Source: Cohnella sp. AR92
GTDB lineage: Bacteria; Bacillota; Bacilli; Paenibacillales; Paenibacillaceae
Length of the DNA stretch: 64,000 nt
NCBI RefSeq assembly: GCF_003990975.1
Contig: NZ_RZJR01000016.1
Location: forward strand, 37,210 to 101,209
Reading direction: 5' to 3'
The notes under the pieces are model-generated. The model was given only the letters and a program-made list of their open reading frames with translations, made no database searches and was not told the DNA's origin. Shown here piece after piece: positions 56,432 to 64,000 of the stretch. A program made the position numbers and the translations under genes. The stretch's first letter is position 1. Every line of letters begins with the position of its first letter.

Positions 56432-56462
56432 AGTGAATGTTGGTCTGTGACTGTGCGATGAT

Positions 56463-56534
56463 GCGAGAGGTTGCCGACACACCCGGCCCCTTTGCCATAG
56501 GGTGGCTAGAGGGAGCTTGTCGGGTTATTCTCGC
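56463..56534 (+). promoter_or_regulatory. Nested-helix leader before rpsJ
   Basis: Three helices nest exactly: GCGAGA (56463) with TCTCGC (56529), CCGACA (56474) with TGTCGG (56518), and CACCC (56480) with GGGTG (56500). It ends 48 nt before rpsJ and has no U-tract, so it looks like an r-protein binding leader that acts on translation or RNA decay. Confidence 0.6.
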
Positions 56535-56581
56535 GGAGTATGTCCGATTCCAAAATTGGGCGAATGAAGGAGGGAATTTCT

Positions 56582-56890
56582 ATGGCAAAGCAAAAAATCC
56601 GTATCCGTTTGAAGGCTTACGATCACCGCATTCTTGATCAATCCGCGGAGAAGATCGTTGAAACGGCAAAGCGCACGGGTGCCGGCGTATCCGGTCCGAT
56701 CCCGCTGCCGACCGAGAAGCAAGTCATTACGATCTTGCGCGCGGTCCACAAGTACAAGGATTCGCGTGAGCAGTTCGAAATGCGCACGCACAAGCGCTTG
56801 ATTGACATCGTCAATCCTACGCCGCAAACGGTAGACGCGCTGATGCGCCTTGACCTGCCGTCCGGCGTGGATATCGAAATCAAGCTTTAA
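56582..56890 (+). CDS. rpsJ: 30S ribosomal protein S10
   Basis: 102 aa from ATG 56582 with GAAGGAGGG upstream; the frame opens earlier without support. Small-subunit head protein and NusB partner in antitermination. Contains IRIRLKAYDHRILDQSAEKI and the conserved loop THKRLIDIVNPTPQTVDAL. First gene of the S10 operon, preceded by a structured leader and a good promoter. Confidence 0.98.
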   Translation: MAKQKIRIRLKAYDHRILDQSAEKIVETAKRTGAGVSGPIPLPTEKQVITILRAVHKYKDSREQFEMRTHKRLIDIVNPTPQTVDALMRLDLPSGVDIEIKL

Positions 56891-56933
56891 TAATTATCAA
56901 CAGATCATTTGAAGAAGGAAAAGAGGTGTCAAC

Positions 56934-57554
56934 ATGAAAGGAATCTTGGGACGTAAGATCGGAATGACTCAAGTGTTCGCCGCAGACGGAAGCGTCGTGC
57001 CGGTAACCGTAGTCGAAGCAACTCCGAACGTCGTTCTGCAGGTTAAGACTGCGGAGAACGATGCATACGAAGCGGTTCAGCTTGGTTTCGCAGACAAGCG
57101 CGAGAAGCTCTCGAACAAGCCTGCTATCGGCCATGCCAAAAAAGCCAACACTGGCCCCAAGCGCTTCATTCGCGAAATCAGCGGTTCGCAAGACCTCGAG
57201 GTCGGTGCGGAAGTCAAAGTTGACGTATTTGCTGAGGGAGAGTTTGTTGACGTTACGGGTATTTCTAAGGGTAAGGGAACGGCTGGCGCCATCAAGCGTT
57301 GGGGCTTCCAACGCGGTAAGATGACGCACGGTTCCAAGTACCACCGCGGTAACGGTTCGCTCGCAACGATCCGCGACGCTAACCGCGTACCGAAGGGCAA
57401 GAAGATGCACGGCCGTCTTGGCAGCGAAACGATCACGGTTCAAAACCTGGAGATCGTCAAGGTTGACCTTGAGCGCAACGTGCTTCTGATCAAGGGCTCC
57501 GTACCAGGCGCTCGCAACAGCTACCTCAAAATCCGCGCAGCGGTAAAGAAATAA
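56934..57554 (+). CDS. rplC: 50S ribosomal protein L3
   Basis: 206 aa, ATG with AAAGAGGTG upstream. Early assembly protein whose long loop approaches the peptidyl-transferase centre. Starts MKGILGRKIGMTQVF; the loop region is KMTHGSKYHRGNGS followed by MHGRLG, where pleuromutilin or linezolid changes arise; no odd residues seen. 43 nt after rpsJ. Confidence 0.98.
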   Translation: MKGILGRKIGMTQVFAADGSVVPVTVVEATPNVVLQVKTAENDAYEAVQLGFADKREKLSNKPAIGHAKKANTGPKRFIREISGSQDLEVGAEVKVDVFAEGEFVDVTGISKGKGTAGAIKRWGFQRGKMTHGSKYHRGNGSLATIRDANRVPKGKKMHGRLGSETITVQNLEIVKVDLERNVLLIKGSVPGARNSYLKIRAAVKK

Positions 57555-57583
57555 GAACTGCTTAAGAAAGGAGGACCACTCTC

Positions 57584-58207
57584 ATGCCAAAAGTGTCTGT
57601 ATATAACGTAAGCGGCAGCCAAGTAGGCGAGCTCGAACTGGCAGAGAACATTTTCGGCGTTAACCCGAATACTCATGTTCTTCACAGCGCGATCGTTCTG
57701 CAACAAGCTTCCGTACGTCAAGGTACGCACAAAACGAAAGGCCGTTCCGAAGTTCGCGGTGGCGGTCGTAAACCATGGAAACAAAAGGGCACAGGACGCG
57801 CTCGTCAAGGCTCGATCCGTTCCCCGCAATGGAAGGGCGGCGGTGTCGTCTTCGGACCAACTCCGCGCAGCTACGGCTTCAAGCTTCCTCGTAAAGTTCG
57901 CCGTCTGGCGATCAAGTCGGCTCTGTCCAGCAAGGTAATCGGGAACGAAATCATCGTTCTGGATCAACTGAACCTGGCTGCTCCGAAGACGAAGGAATTC
58001 GCGAAGATCCTGAACAACCTCAAGGTAGAACGTAAGGCTCTGGTCGTTACGGCTGACTACGAGGATAATGTGGCGCTGTCCGCACGCAACATTCCTGGAG
58101 TGAAGTTCGTCTCCGCTACAGGTATCAACGTGCTTGACATCATGGTGCATGATAAGCTTATCATCACCAAAGATGCGGTCGCCAAAGTCGAGGAGGTGTT
58201 CGCGTAA
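57584..58207 (+). CDS. rplD: 50S ribosomal protein L4
   Basis: 207 aa, ATG with AAAGGAGGACC upstream. Lines the exit tunnel. The extended loop GGGRKPWKQKGTGRARQG (about 60-77) carries the tunnel tip where macrolide-resistance changes occur; it is wild-type in form. In some bacteria L4 regulates this operon. Its stop overlaps the rplW start by one base (TAATG). Confidence 0.98.
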   Translation: MPKVSVYNVSGSQVGELELAENIFGVNPNTHVLHSAIVLQQASVRQGTHKTKGRSEVRGGGRKPWKQKGTGRARQGSIRSPQWKGGGVVFGPTPRSYGFKLPRKVRRLAIKSALSSKVIGNEIIVLDQLNLAAPKTKEFAKILNNLKVERKALVVTADYEDNVALSARNIPGVKFVSATGINVLDIMVHDKLIITKDAVAKVEEVFA

Positions 58208-58500
58208 TGAAAAACCCTCGCGATATTATCAAGCGTCCGGTCATTACCGAGCGCACGAGTGAATTCATCGAACAACTGAAATACGTGTTCGAAGTGGATC
58301 TCAGAGCTAACAAGACCGAAATCAAGCTTGCTATCGAAGCCATCTTCGGCGTTAAGGTCGCAAGCGTAAATACGCTTCGCATGCCGGCTAAGCCTCGTCG
58401 CTACGGCCGTCACAACGGCTACACTTCCGAATGGAAGAAAGCGATCGTTCAACTGGCCGAAGGCAGCAAGCCGCTCGAATTCTTCGAAGCATCCGTATAA
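58207..58500 (+). CDS. rplW: 50S ribosomal protein L23
   Basis: 97 aa, ATG sharing one base with the rplD stop, with GAGGAGGTG upstream in rplD. Docking site for trigger factor and SRP at the tunnel exit. Contains IIKRPVITERTSEFIEQLKY and the loop MPAKPRRYGRHNGYTSEWKK. Standard length; rplB follows after 29 nt. Confidence 0.98.
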   Translation: MKNPRDIIKRPVITERTSEFIEQLKYVFEVDLRANKTEIKLAIEAIFGVKVASVNTLRMPAKPRRYGRHNGYTSEWKKAIVQLAEGSKPLEFFEASV

Positions 58501-58529
58501 CAAGTCTCTAAAGTAAGGAGGGAAACCAA

Positions 58530-59357
58530 GTGGCAGTTAAAAAGTTTAACCCGACATCGCCAAGCCGTCGTCAAATGACGATGTCCACGTTCGAGGAAGT
58601 AACGACTTCGACTCCCGAGAAATCGCTTCTCGCCCCTCTGCCTAAGCGCGGCGGACGTAACCACCAAGGTAAGATTACGGTTCGTCACCAAGGCGGCGGT
58701 CACAAGCGTAAGTACCGGATCATCGACTTCAAGCGTAACAAGGACGGCGTTCCTGGACGCGTTGCGTCGATCGAATACGATCCAAACCGTACTTCTTACA
58801 TCGCACTGATCAACTACCTGGACGGAGAGAAGCGTTACATCATCGCTCCTAAGGGACTGAAGGTCGGCGACGAAATCGTGTCCGGCGCAGAAGCCGACAT
58901 CAAGGTGGGCAACGCCCTTCCGCTGGAGAACATTCCGGTCGGTACGGTTATCCACAACATCGAGCTGAAGCCAGGTAAGGGCGGACAATTGGTTCGCGCA
59001 GCCGGTACGGAAGCTCAATTGCTCGGTAAGGAAGACGTTTATGTAACGATTCGTCTGACTTCCGGCGAAATCCGCAAGGTCCTGAAGCAATGCCGCGCTA
59101 CCGTTGGTTCCGTAGGCAACCAAGACCACGAACTGATCAACATCGGTAAAGCAGGACGCAATCGTAACCTGGGCAAACGTCCAGTCGTTCGCGGTGTCGT
59201 CATGAACCCGGTAGATCACCCTCACGGTGGTGGCGAAGGCCGCGCTCCGATCGGCCGCAAATCCCCGATGTCTCCTTGGGGCAAGCCGACGCTCGGTTAC
59301 AAGACCCGCAAGAAGAAGAAAGCATCCAGCCAATATATCGTACGTCGCCGCAAGTAA
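58530..59357 (+). CDS. rplB: 50S ribosomal protein L2
   Basis: 275 aa, GTG start with AAGGAGGG upstream. Needed for subunit joining and peptidyl-transfer. GRNHQGKITVRHQGGGHK opens the rRNA-binding part and VMNPVDHPHGGGEGR carries the universally conserved His near residue 229. Ends in a basic KKKKASSQYIVRRRK-like tail. 63 nt before rpsS. Confidence 0.98.
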   Translation: MAVKKFNPTSPSRRQMTMSTFEEVTTSTPEKSLLAPLPKRGGRNHQGKITVRHQGGGHKRKYRIIDFKRNKDGVPGRVASIEYDPNRTSYIALINYLDGEKRYIIAPKGLKVGDEIVSGAEADIKVGNALPLENIPVGTVIHNIELKPGKGGQLVRAAGTEAQLLGKEDVYVTIRLTSGEIRKVLKQCRATVGSVGNQDHELINIGKAGRNRNLGKRPVVRGVVMNPVDHPHGGGEGRAPIGRKSPMSPWGKPTLGYKTRKKKKASSQYIVRRRK

Positions 59358-59420
59358 AGGCCGTACGCCGGGTGGCGATAACGGCCAACCCTCACTCTGG
59401 GTTGAAGGGAGGATTTTACC

Positions 59421-59702
59421 ATGGGTCGCAGCTTAAAAAAAGGGCCTTTTATCGACGACTACCTGCTTAAGAAGGTAGACGCGCTTAACGAAGGCAGCAA
59501 GAAGGTTGTAATCAAAACGTGGTCCCGCCGCTCTACGATTTTCCCGCAGTTCGTCGGACACACGTTCGCTGTATACGACGGCCGCAAGCATGTTCCGGTT
59601 TACGTATCGGAAGACATGGTCGGTCACAAGCTCGGTGAGTTCGCTCCGACGCGTACTTACAAGGGACACACCGACGACGACAAGAAGACAGGCAAGCGAT
59701 AA
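59421..59702 (+). CDS. rpsS: 30S ribosomal protein S19
   Basis: 93 aa, ATG with GAAGGGAGG upstream. Head protein near the A-site finger. MGRSLKKGPFIDDYLLKKV and IKTWSRRSTIFPQFVGHTF are the conserved blocks, and GEFAPTRTYKGH lies toward the C-terminus. Typical length. rplV follows after 53 nt. Confidence 0.98.
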   Translation: MGRSLKKGPFIDDYLLKKVDALNEGSKKVVIKTWSRRSTIFPQFVGHTFAVYDGRKHVPVYVSEDMVGHKLGEFAPTRTYKGHTDDDKKTGKR

Positions 59703-59755
59703 GAACTCTATGTCCGGGCAACCGGTGCACGTAACGCAAGAGAGGAGGTACATCG

Positions 59756-60094
59756 ATGTCTCAAGAAGCGAAAGCCGTAGCGAGCTACATTCGCATTCCG
59801 GCACGTAAGGTTCGACTGGTTGTCGACCTGATTCGCGGCAAGAAGGTTGGCGAAGCGATCGCCATCCTGCGCCACACTCCGCGCTCCGCATCTCCTGTTC
59901 TGGAGAAGTTGCTGAACTCTGCCGTGGCGAACGCTGAGCACAACTACCAACTGGACGTGAACAAGCTGGTGATCAGCCAAGCTTATGTCAATGAAGGCCC
60001 GACCCTGAAGCGGTTCCAGCCTCGTTCGCAAGGTCGCGCGTTCAGTATCTTCAAGCGGTCCAGCCACATCACGCTGGTCGTATCCGAAAAATAA
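59756..60094 (+). CDS. rplV: 50S ribosomal protein L22
   Basis: 112 aa, ATG with AGAGGAGG upstream. Exit-tunnel protein. VASYIRIPARKVRLVVDLIR starts the globular part; the hairpin PTLKRFQPRSQGRAFSIFKR reaches the tunnel, and no insertion or deletion typical of macrolide resistance is visible. 14 nt before rpsC. Confidence 0.98.
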   Translation: MSQEAKAVASYIRIPARKVRLVVDLIRGKKVGEAIAILRHTPRSASPVLEKLLNSAVANAEHNYQLDVNKLVISQAYVNEGPTLKRFQPRSQGRAFSIFKRSSHITLVVSEK

Positions 60095-60108
60095 GGGAGG
60101 GAAAACGT

Positions 60109-60774
60109 GTGGGTCAAAAAGTAAATCCCGTTGGTCTTCGCATCGGCGTCATCCGCGATTGGGAATCCAAGTGGTACGCTGACAAAGATTTCGGCACCCT
60201 TCTGATGGAGGATGTCAAAATCCGCGAATTCCTCAAAAATAAACTTAAAGACGCAGCTGTATCTCGCTTCGAGATCGAGCGCGCAGCTAACCGCGTGAAC
60301 GTAACTATCCACACTGCCAAGCCGGGTATGGTTATCGGTAAGGGCGGTTCGGAAGTGGAAGTTATCCGCGGCGAACTGACGAAGCTTACGAACGGCAAGA
60401 AGGTACACATCAACATCTCCGAGATCAAGAATCCGGAATTGGATGCAACTCTCGTTGCTGAAGGCATTGCTCAACAGCTCGAGAAGCGCACTTCGTTCCG
60501 CCGCGCGATGAAGCAAGCGATCCAACGCACGATTCGTCAAGGCGCGAAGGGAATCAAAACGTCGGTCAGCGGACGTCTGGGCGGCGCGGAAATCGCACGT
60601 ACGGAAGGCTACAGCGAAGGAACGGTTCCGCTGCATACACTGCGCGCGGACATCGACTATGGAACGGCAGAAGCGCACACGACTTACGGTCGTATCGGCG
60701 TCAAAGTCTGGATCTATCGCGGCGAAGTCCTTCCTGCTAAGAAGAAGAGAGCAGTTCAGGAAGGAGGCAACTGA
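60109..60774 (+). CDS. rpsC: 30S ribosomal protein S3
   Basis: 221 aa, GTG start with AGGGAGGG upstream. Lines the mRNA entry channel. MGQKVNPVGLRIGVIRDWES starts the chain, the KH domain shows GMVIGKGGSEVEVIRGEL (GxxG loop), and the C-domain ends with GVKVWIYRGEVLP. rplP begins 2 nt after the stop. Confidence 0.98.
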   Translation: MGQKVNPVGLRIGVIRDWESKWYADKDFGTLLMEDVKIREFLKNKLKDAAVSRFEIERAANRVNVTIHTAKPGMVIGKGGSEVEVIRGELTKLTNGKKVHINISEIKNPELDATLVAEGIAQQLEKRTSFRRAMKQAIQRTIRQGAKGIKTSVSGRLGGAEIARTEGYSEGTVPLHTLRADIDYGTAEAHTTYGRIGVKVWIYRGEVLPAKKKRAVQEGGN

Positions 60775-60776
60775 TC

Positions 60777-61214
60777 ATGTTGGTCCCTAAACGCGTCAAA
60801 CACCGCAAGCAGCACCGCGGTAAGATGAAAGGCCAAGCCAAAGGCGGCCAAACGGTAGCGTTCGGCGAATACGGCCTTCAAGCTCAAGAGCCTTCTTGGG
60901 TAACGAACCGTCAGATCGAAGCCGCTCGTATTGCCATGACCCGTTACATCAAGCGTGGCGGTAAGGTTTGGATCAAGGTATTCCCTGACAAGCCGATCAC
61001 CCAGAAGCCTCTCGAAGTCCGGATGGGTAGCGGTAAAGGTAACGTCGAGAAGTGGGTAGCCGTCGTTAAGCCGGGCAAGGTCATGTTCGAACTGGCTGGC
61101 GTATCCGAGGAAGTTGCACGTGAAGCGATGCGTCTTGCAGCGCACAAGCTGCCGATCAAGACGAAGTTTGTGAAACGTGAAGAACTGGGTGGTGAAACGA
61201 ATGAAGGGCAGTGA
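60777..61214 (+). CDS. rplP: 50S ribosomal protein L16
   Basis: 145 aa, ATG with AAGGAGG upstream inside rpsC. Sits under the central protuberance and helps place A-site tRNA. MLVPKRVKHRKQHRGKMKG and RMGSGKGNVEKWVAVVKPGK are the family blocks. Its 3' end overlaps the rpmC start by 14 nt, a conserved coupling. Confidence 0.98.
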   Translation: MLVPKRVKHRKQHRGKMKGQAKGGQTVAFGEYGLQAQEPSWVTNRQIEAARIAMTRYIKRGGKVWIKVFPDKPITQKPLEVRMGSGKGNVEKWVAVVKPGKVMFELAGVSEEVAREAMRLAAHKLPIKTKFVKREELGGETNEGQ

Positions 61215-61398
61215 GTTCCGTAACTTGACGTCCGTCGAGATCGAACAGAAGGTCGCCGGCTTCAAGGAAGAGCTGTTTAACCTCCGTTTCCAACTGGCAA
61301 CAGGCCAACTGGACAACCCGCACCGCATCAGCGAGCTGCGCAAAGAGATTGCCCGGGCCAAAACAATTCTGCGCGAGCGTGAACTCGGCATCGGCTAA
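61201..61398 (+). CDS. rpmC: 50S ribosomal protein L29
   Basis: 65 aa from ATG 61201, inside the end of rplP, with GGGTGGTGA upstream. Two-helix protein next to the tunnel exit. MKGSEFRNLTSVEIEQKVAG and LFNLRFQLATGQLDNPHRI are typical. Upstream in-frame codons lack support. rpsQ follows after 46 nt. Confidence 0.97.
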   Translation: MKGSEFRNLTSVEIEQKVAGFKEELFNLRFQLATGQLDNPHRISELRKEIARAKTILRERELGIG

Positions 61399-61444
61399 AC
61401 CCCGACTATAAACCCCGAAGACGCTTCCGGGAAGGAGGATTTCA

Positions 61445-61708
61445 ATGAGCGACCGCAATAACCGCAAGGTGCAGATCGGCAAAGTCGTATCCGACAAGAT
61501 GGACAAAACGATCGTAGTGGCTGTCGAAACGTACAAGAAACACAGCCTCTATCACAAGCGCATCAAGTACACGAAGAAATTCAAGGCTCACGACGAGAAC
61601 AACGACGCGAAGATCGGCGATACCGTGAAGATCATGGAGACCCGCCCGCTTTCGAAGGATAAGAACTGGCGCCTTGTTGAAATTACTGAGAAAGCCGTTA
61701 TTCTGTAA
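61445..61708 (+). CDS. rpsQ: 30S ribosomal protein S17
   Basis: 87 aa, ATG with AAGGAGG upstream. Primary 16S-binding OB-fold protein. RKVQIGKVVSDKMDKTIVVA and TRPLSKDKNWRLVEI are the conserved strands. Length equals B. subtilis. 36 nt before rplN. Confidence 0.98.
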   Translation: MSDRNNRKVQIGKVVSDKMDKTIVVAVETYKKHSLYHKRIKYTKKFKAHDENNDAKIGDTVKIMETRPLSKDKNWRLVEITEKAVIL

Positions 61709-61744
61709 CGCGACCTCACCGTTTACTGAAAGGAGGACCTAACG

Positions 61745-62113
61745 ATGATTCAACCGTTTACGAGATTGGCTGTTGCCGACAACTCCGGTGCCAAAGAACT
61801 GATGTGCATCCGCGTGCTTGGCGGTACAGGACGTCGTGTCGGCCACATCGGCGATCTGATCGTTGCTTCCGTAAAACAAGCAACACCAGGCGGCGTTGTC
61901 AAGAAAGGCGATGTCGTGAAGTGTGTTATCGTCCGTACGAAGCGTTCTGTACGCCGTAAAGATGGTTCCTATATCGCGTTCGACGAGAACGCAGCCGTAA
62001 TCGTCAAAGAAGACAAGAGCCCGCGCGGCACTCGTATCTTTGGACCAGTCGCTCGCGAACTTCGCGACCGCGACTTCATGAAAATCATTTCCCTGGCTCC
62101 GGAAGTTCTGTAA
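61745..62113 (+). CDS. rplN: 50S ribosomal protein L14
   Basis: 122 aa, ATG with AAAGGAGG upstream. Subunit-interface protein contacting S12 and h14, and the silencing factor RsfS site. MIQPFTRLAVADNSGAKELM and FGPVARELRDRDFMKIISLA are family blocks. First gene of the classical spc segment; transcribed on from rpsQ. Confidence 0.98.
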   Translation: MIQPFTRLAVADNSGAKELMCIRVLGGTGRRVGHIGDLIVASVKQATPGGVVKKGDVVKCVIVRTKRSVRRKDGSYIAFDENAAVIVKEDKSPRGTRIFGPVARELRDRDFMKIISLAPEVL

Positions 62114-62155
62114 TCCGGCTGATGCTCATGGAGAAACACTCAAGGAGGTGTACCC

Positions 62156-62509
62156 ATGCCCCGTTTGAAAAAAGTGCTTGAATCGCACAACAATAAGCTG
62201 CACGTGAAGAAGGATGATACGGTCATCGTCATCACCGGCAAAGACAAGGGTAAGAAAGGCCGAGTAATCGCCGCTTATCCACGCGAGAACCGCGTTTTGG
62301 TCGAAGGCGTGAATATGGTCAAGAAGCATACCCGCCCGAGCATGAACAACCAACAAGGCGGTATCATCGAGCAAGAAGCTCCGATCCACGTATCCAACGT
62401 CATGATCGCGGATCCGAAGGACGGCAAGCCGACCCGTATCGGCTACAAGGTGCTTGAGAACGGCAAGAAAGTCCGTATCGCTAAGCGCTCCGGTCAAGAA
62501 ATCGATTAA
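62156..62509 (+). CDS. rplX: 50S ribosomal protein L24
   Basis: 117 aa, ATG with AAGGAGGTG 7 nt upstream. Assembly initiator at the tunnel exit. The KOW motif DTVIVITGKDKGKKGRVIAA is clear. Compared with B. subtilis (103 aa) it has ~14 extra N-terminal residues (MPRLKKVLESHNNK), which the RBS position supports as real. Confidence 0.97.
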   Translation: MPRLKKVLESHNNKLHVKKDDTVIVITGKDKGKKGRVIAAYPRENRVLVEGVNMVKKHTRPSMNNQQGGIIEQEAPIHVSNVMIADPKDGKPTRIGYKVLENGKKVRIAKRSGQEID

Positions 62510-62544
62510 TCCAAGTACAGACGGAAAGGAGGTCACTGTGACAA

Positions 62545-63087
62545 ATGGCAGCAAGAATGAAAGAACGTTTCCAGAATGAAGTAACTCCTGCTCTTATGCA
62601 GAAGTTCAGCTACAAGTCGGTCATGCAAGTGCCGAAGGTAGAGAAGGTTGTCATTAACATGGGCGTAGGCGACGCGGTTCAAAACTCCAAGGTTCTGGAT
62701 TCCGCCGTTGAAGATCTTCAGAAGATCGCTGGTCAGAAGCCGGTAATCACCCGTGCCAAGAAGTCCATCGCAGGCTTCCGCCTTCGTGAGAACGCGCCGA
62801 TCGGTGCAAAGGTCACGCTGCGCGGCGACCGCATGTACTACTTCCTTGACAAGCTGTTCAACATCTCTCTTCCTCGCGTACGCGACTTCCACGGTGTGTC
62901 GAGCAAGGCGTTCGACGGTCGCGGCAACTATACGCTTGGTTTGAAGGAACAGCTGATCTTCCCGGAAATCGAGTACGACAAAGTCGACAAGATTCGCGGG
63001 ATGGATATTGTTATCGTAACGACGGCTAATTCGGACGAAGAAGCGCGTGAACTGCTGACCCAACTGGGCATGCCGTTCACGAAGTGA
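62545..63087 (+). CDS. rplE: 50S ribosomal protein L5
   Basis: 180 aa, ATG with AAAGGAGGTCACTG upstream. Binds 5S rRNA and touches P-site tRNA. VMQVPKVEKVVINMGVGDAV, KKSIAGFRLRENAPIGAKVT and GMDIVIVTTANSDEEA are the conserved blocks. Normal length; rpsZ follows after 52 nt. Confidence 0.98.
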   Translation: MAARMKERFQNEVTPALMQKFSYKSVMQVPKVEKVVINMGVGDAVQNSKVLDSAVEDLQKIAGQKPVITRAKKSIAGFRLRENAPIGAKVTLRGDRMYYFLDKLFNISLPRVRDFHGVSSKAFDGRGNYTLGLKEQLIFPEIEYDKVDKIRGMDIVIVTTANSDEEARELLTQLGMPFTK

Positions 63088-63139
63088 CGTCGCCCACCTG
63101 GCCTTGAGCCAAGGGACCCATTGGGAGGTGTGAAAGCAA

Positions 63140-63325
63140 GTGGCAAAAACGTCGATGAAGATTAAGCAACAACGCCCGCCGAAGTTCCAAGTCCGTGCTT
63201 ACACGCGGTGCGAGCGTTGCGGACGTCCGCACTCCGTATTGCAAAAGTTCAAGATTTGCCGGATTTGTTTCCGTGAGTTGGCATACAAAGGCCAGATTCC
63301 TGGCGTTAAAAAAGCGAGCTGGTAA
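63140..63325 (+). CDS. rpsZ: 30S ribosomal protein S14, zinc-binding type
   Basis: 61 aa, GTG start with GGGAGGTG upstream. Short S14 with a zinc ribbon: CERCG and CRICF (about residues 24-43). This is the Zn-dependent form found in the spc operon of Bacillales; a longer zinc-free paralogue, if present, is outside the window. Together with the C+ L33 it marks zinc-dependent ribosomes. Confidence 0.98.
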   Translation: MAKTSMKIKQQRPPKFQVRAYTRCERCGRPHSVLQKFKICRICFRELAYKGQIPGVKKASW

Positions 63326-63355
63326 TCAGCCTAGTTCGGGAAGGAGGTTTACCCC

Positions 63356-63754
63356 ATGGTTATGTCTGATCCCATTGCAGATATGCTTACGCGCATTCGC
63401 AACGCGAATCTGGTGCGTCACGAGACGGTTGAACTGCCAGCCTCTACCGTGAAAAAGCAAATCGCAGAAATCCTCAAGCGTGAAGGCTTCATCCGTGATG
63501 CTGAATACGTTGAGGACAACAAGCAAGGGTTGATCCGTATTTTCTTGAAGTACGGACCTAACAACGAGCGTGTTATTACGGGCCTGAAGCGCATTAGTAA
63601 GCCTGGCCTGCGCGTATACACGAAGTCGAACGAAGTACCTCGCGTACTGGGCGGCCTCGGCATCGCGATCATCTCTACATCCAAAGGCATCGTAACCGAT
63701 AAGGAAGCCCGTCAAGGGAAGTCCGGCGGCGAAGTGCTCTGCTACGTTTGGTAA
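63356..63754 (+). CDS. rpsH: 30S ribosomal protein S8
   Basis: 132 aa, ATG with AAGGAGG 8 nt upstream; ATG 63362 would start at the common MSDPIADML. Binds the central 16S domain. MSDPIADMLTRIRNANLVRH and GIAIISTSKGIVTDKEAR are conserved, and GEVLCYVW is the invariant end. S8 represses the spc operon in E. coli; no matching rRNA-mimic site was looked for here. 30 nt before rplF. Confidence 0.98.
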   Translation: MVMSDPIADMLTRIRNANLVRHETVELPASTVKKQIAEILKREGFIRDAEYVEDNKQGLIRIFLKYGPNNERVITGLKRISKPGLRVYTKSNEVPRVLGGLGIAIISTSKGIVTDKEARQGKSGGEVLCYVW

Positions 63755-63784
63755 TAGAACCCGCACAAGATAGGAGGTGTACCC

Positions 63785-64000
63785 ATGTCCCGTATCGGAC
63801 GTAAACCGATCCAGGTGCCTAACGGCGTGGACGTGAACCTGGATAACAATACGATTACGGTCAAAGGCCCTAAGGGAACTTTGTCCCGTGAATTGCACAA
63901 AGATATGAAGGTAACGGTCGAATCGAACGTTATCAACGTTGAGAGACCTTCCGATCAGAAGCTTCACCGCTCTCTGCACGGTACGACGCGCAGCGTCGTC
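63785..64000 (+). CDS. rplF: 50S ribosomal protein L6 (partial, runs off the window)
   Basis: First 72 codons; ATG with TAGGAGGTG upstream. MSRIGRKPIQVPNGVDVNLD and ITVKGPKGTLSRELH are diagnostic of L6, which binds near the sarcin-ricin loop. The C-terminal half lies beyond base 64000. Confidence 0.97.
   Translation, partial: MSRIGRKPIQVPNGVDVNLDNNTITVKGPKGTLSRELHKDMKVTVESNVINVERPSDQKLHRSLHGTTRSVV

Overview
The window is chromosomal DNA of a GC-rich, low-branching Firmicute. The order ctsR-mcsA-mcsB-clpC-radA-disA, yacL-ispD-ispF-gltX-cysE-cysS-mrnC-rlmB-rae1-sigH-rpmG-secE-nusG-rplKAJL-rpoBC, then str and S10-spc, is the Bacillales core block. The GC-rich codon use, pssA after disA, a mannose-type glycan cluster and a copper-amine-oxidase-like stalk protein point to Paenibacillaceae (Paenibacillus/Cohnella type); the genus is inferred.

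Layout. 1-276: end of an rRNA operon (23S tail, 5S, terminator). 431-12745: an accessory surface-glycan cluster with four glycosyltransferases, a GDP-mannose module (mannose-1-phosphate guanylyltransferase plus a 6-deoxyhexose SDR), four methyltransferase-like proteins and two DUF4214-like modules. 12818-13984: an Eis-like acetyltransferase. 14261-18963: the CtsR-controlled proteolysis operon with its promoter and operator. 19078-22735: a 63-aa membrane protein, radA, disA and pssA. 22788-24885: two minus-strand genes (a membrane-anchored SGNH-like protein and a small Cys-motif protein). 25091-29080: yacL, ispD, ispF, gltX. 29148-33668: a cysteine T-box followed by cysE, cysS, mrnC, rlmB, rae1. 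33721-38949: sigH, rpmG, secE, nusG, rplK, rplA, an L10 leader, rplJ, rplL and an RsmC-like methyltransferase. 38946-46611: rpoB and rpoC. 46612-47216: a non-coding gap rich in DnaA-box-like 9-mers. 47217-48802: an ABC exporter pair. 48890-53799: rplGB, rpsL, rpsG, fusA, tuf. 53882-56211: an alkaline-phosphatase-fold lipoprotein and a cyclophilin lipoprotein. 56403-64000: S10-spc operon with a nested-helix leader, running off the window inside rplF.

How it works together. Most of the window builds and controls the gene-expression machinery: RNA polymerase, ribosomal proteins, elongation factors, aminoacyl-tRNA synthetases, rRNA maturation, and protein and DNA quality control. Control is visible as thirteen sigma-A-like promoters, a CtsR operator, a T-box, an L10 leader and several structured leaders. 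Accessory material sits in three junctions: rrn/ctsR, rpoC/rplGB and tuf/rpsJ.

Most interesting for follow-up: the DnaA-box-like cluster downstream of rpoC, the nested-helix rpsJ leader, the free and methyltransferase-fused DUF4214-like modules of the glycan cluster, and the duplicated 3' end of yacL. I saw no tRNA genes, insertion sequences, CRISPR arrays or prophage genes.
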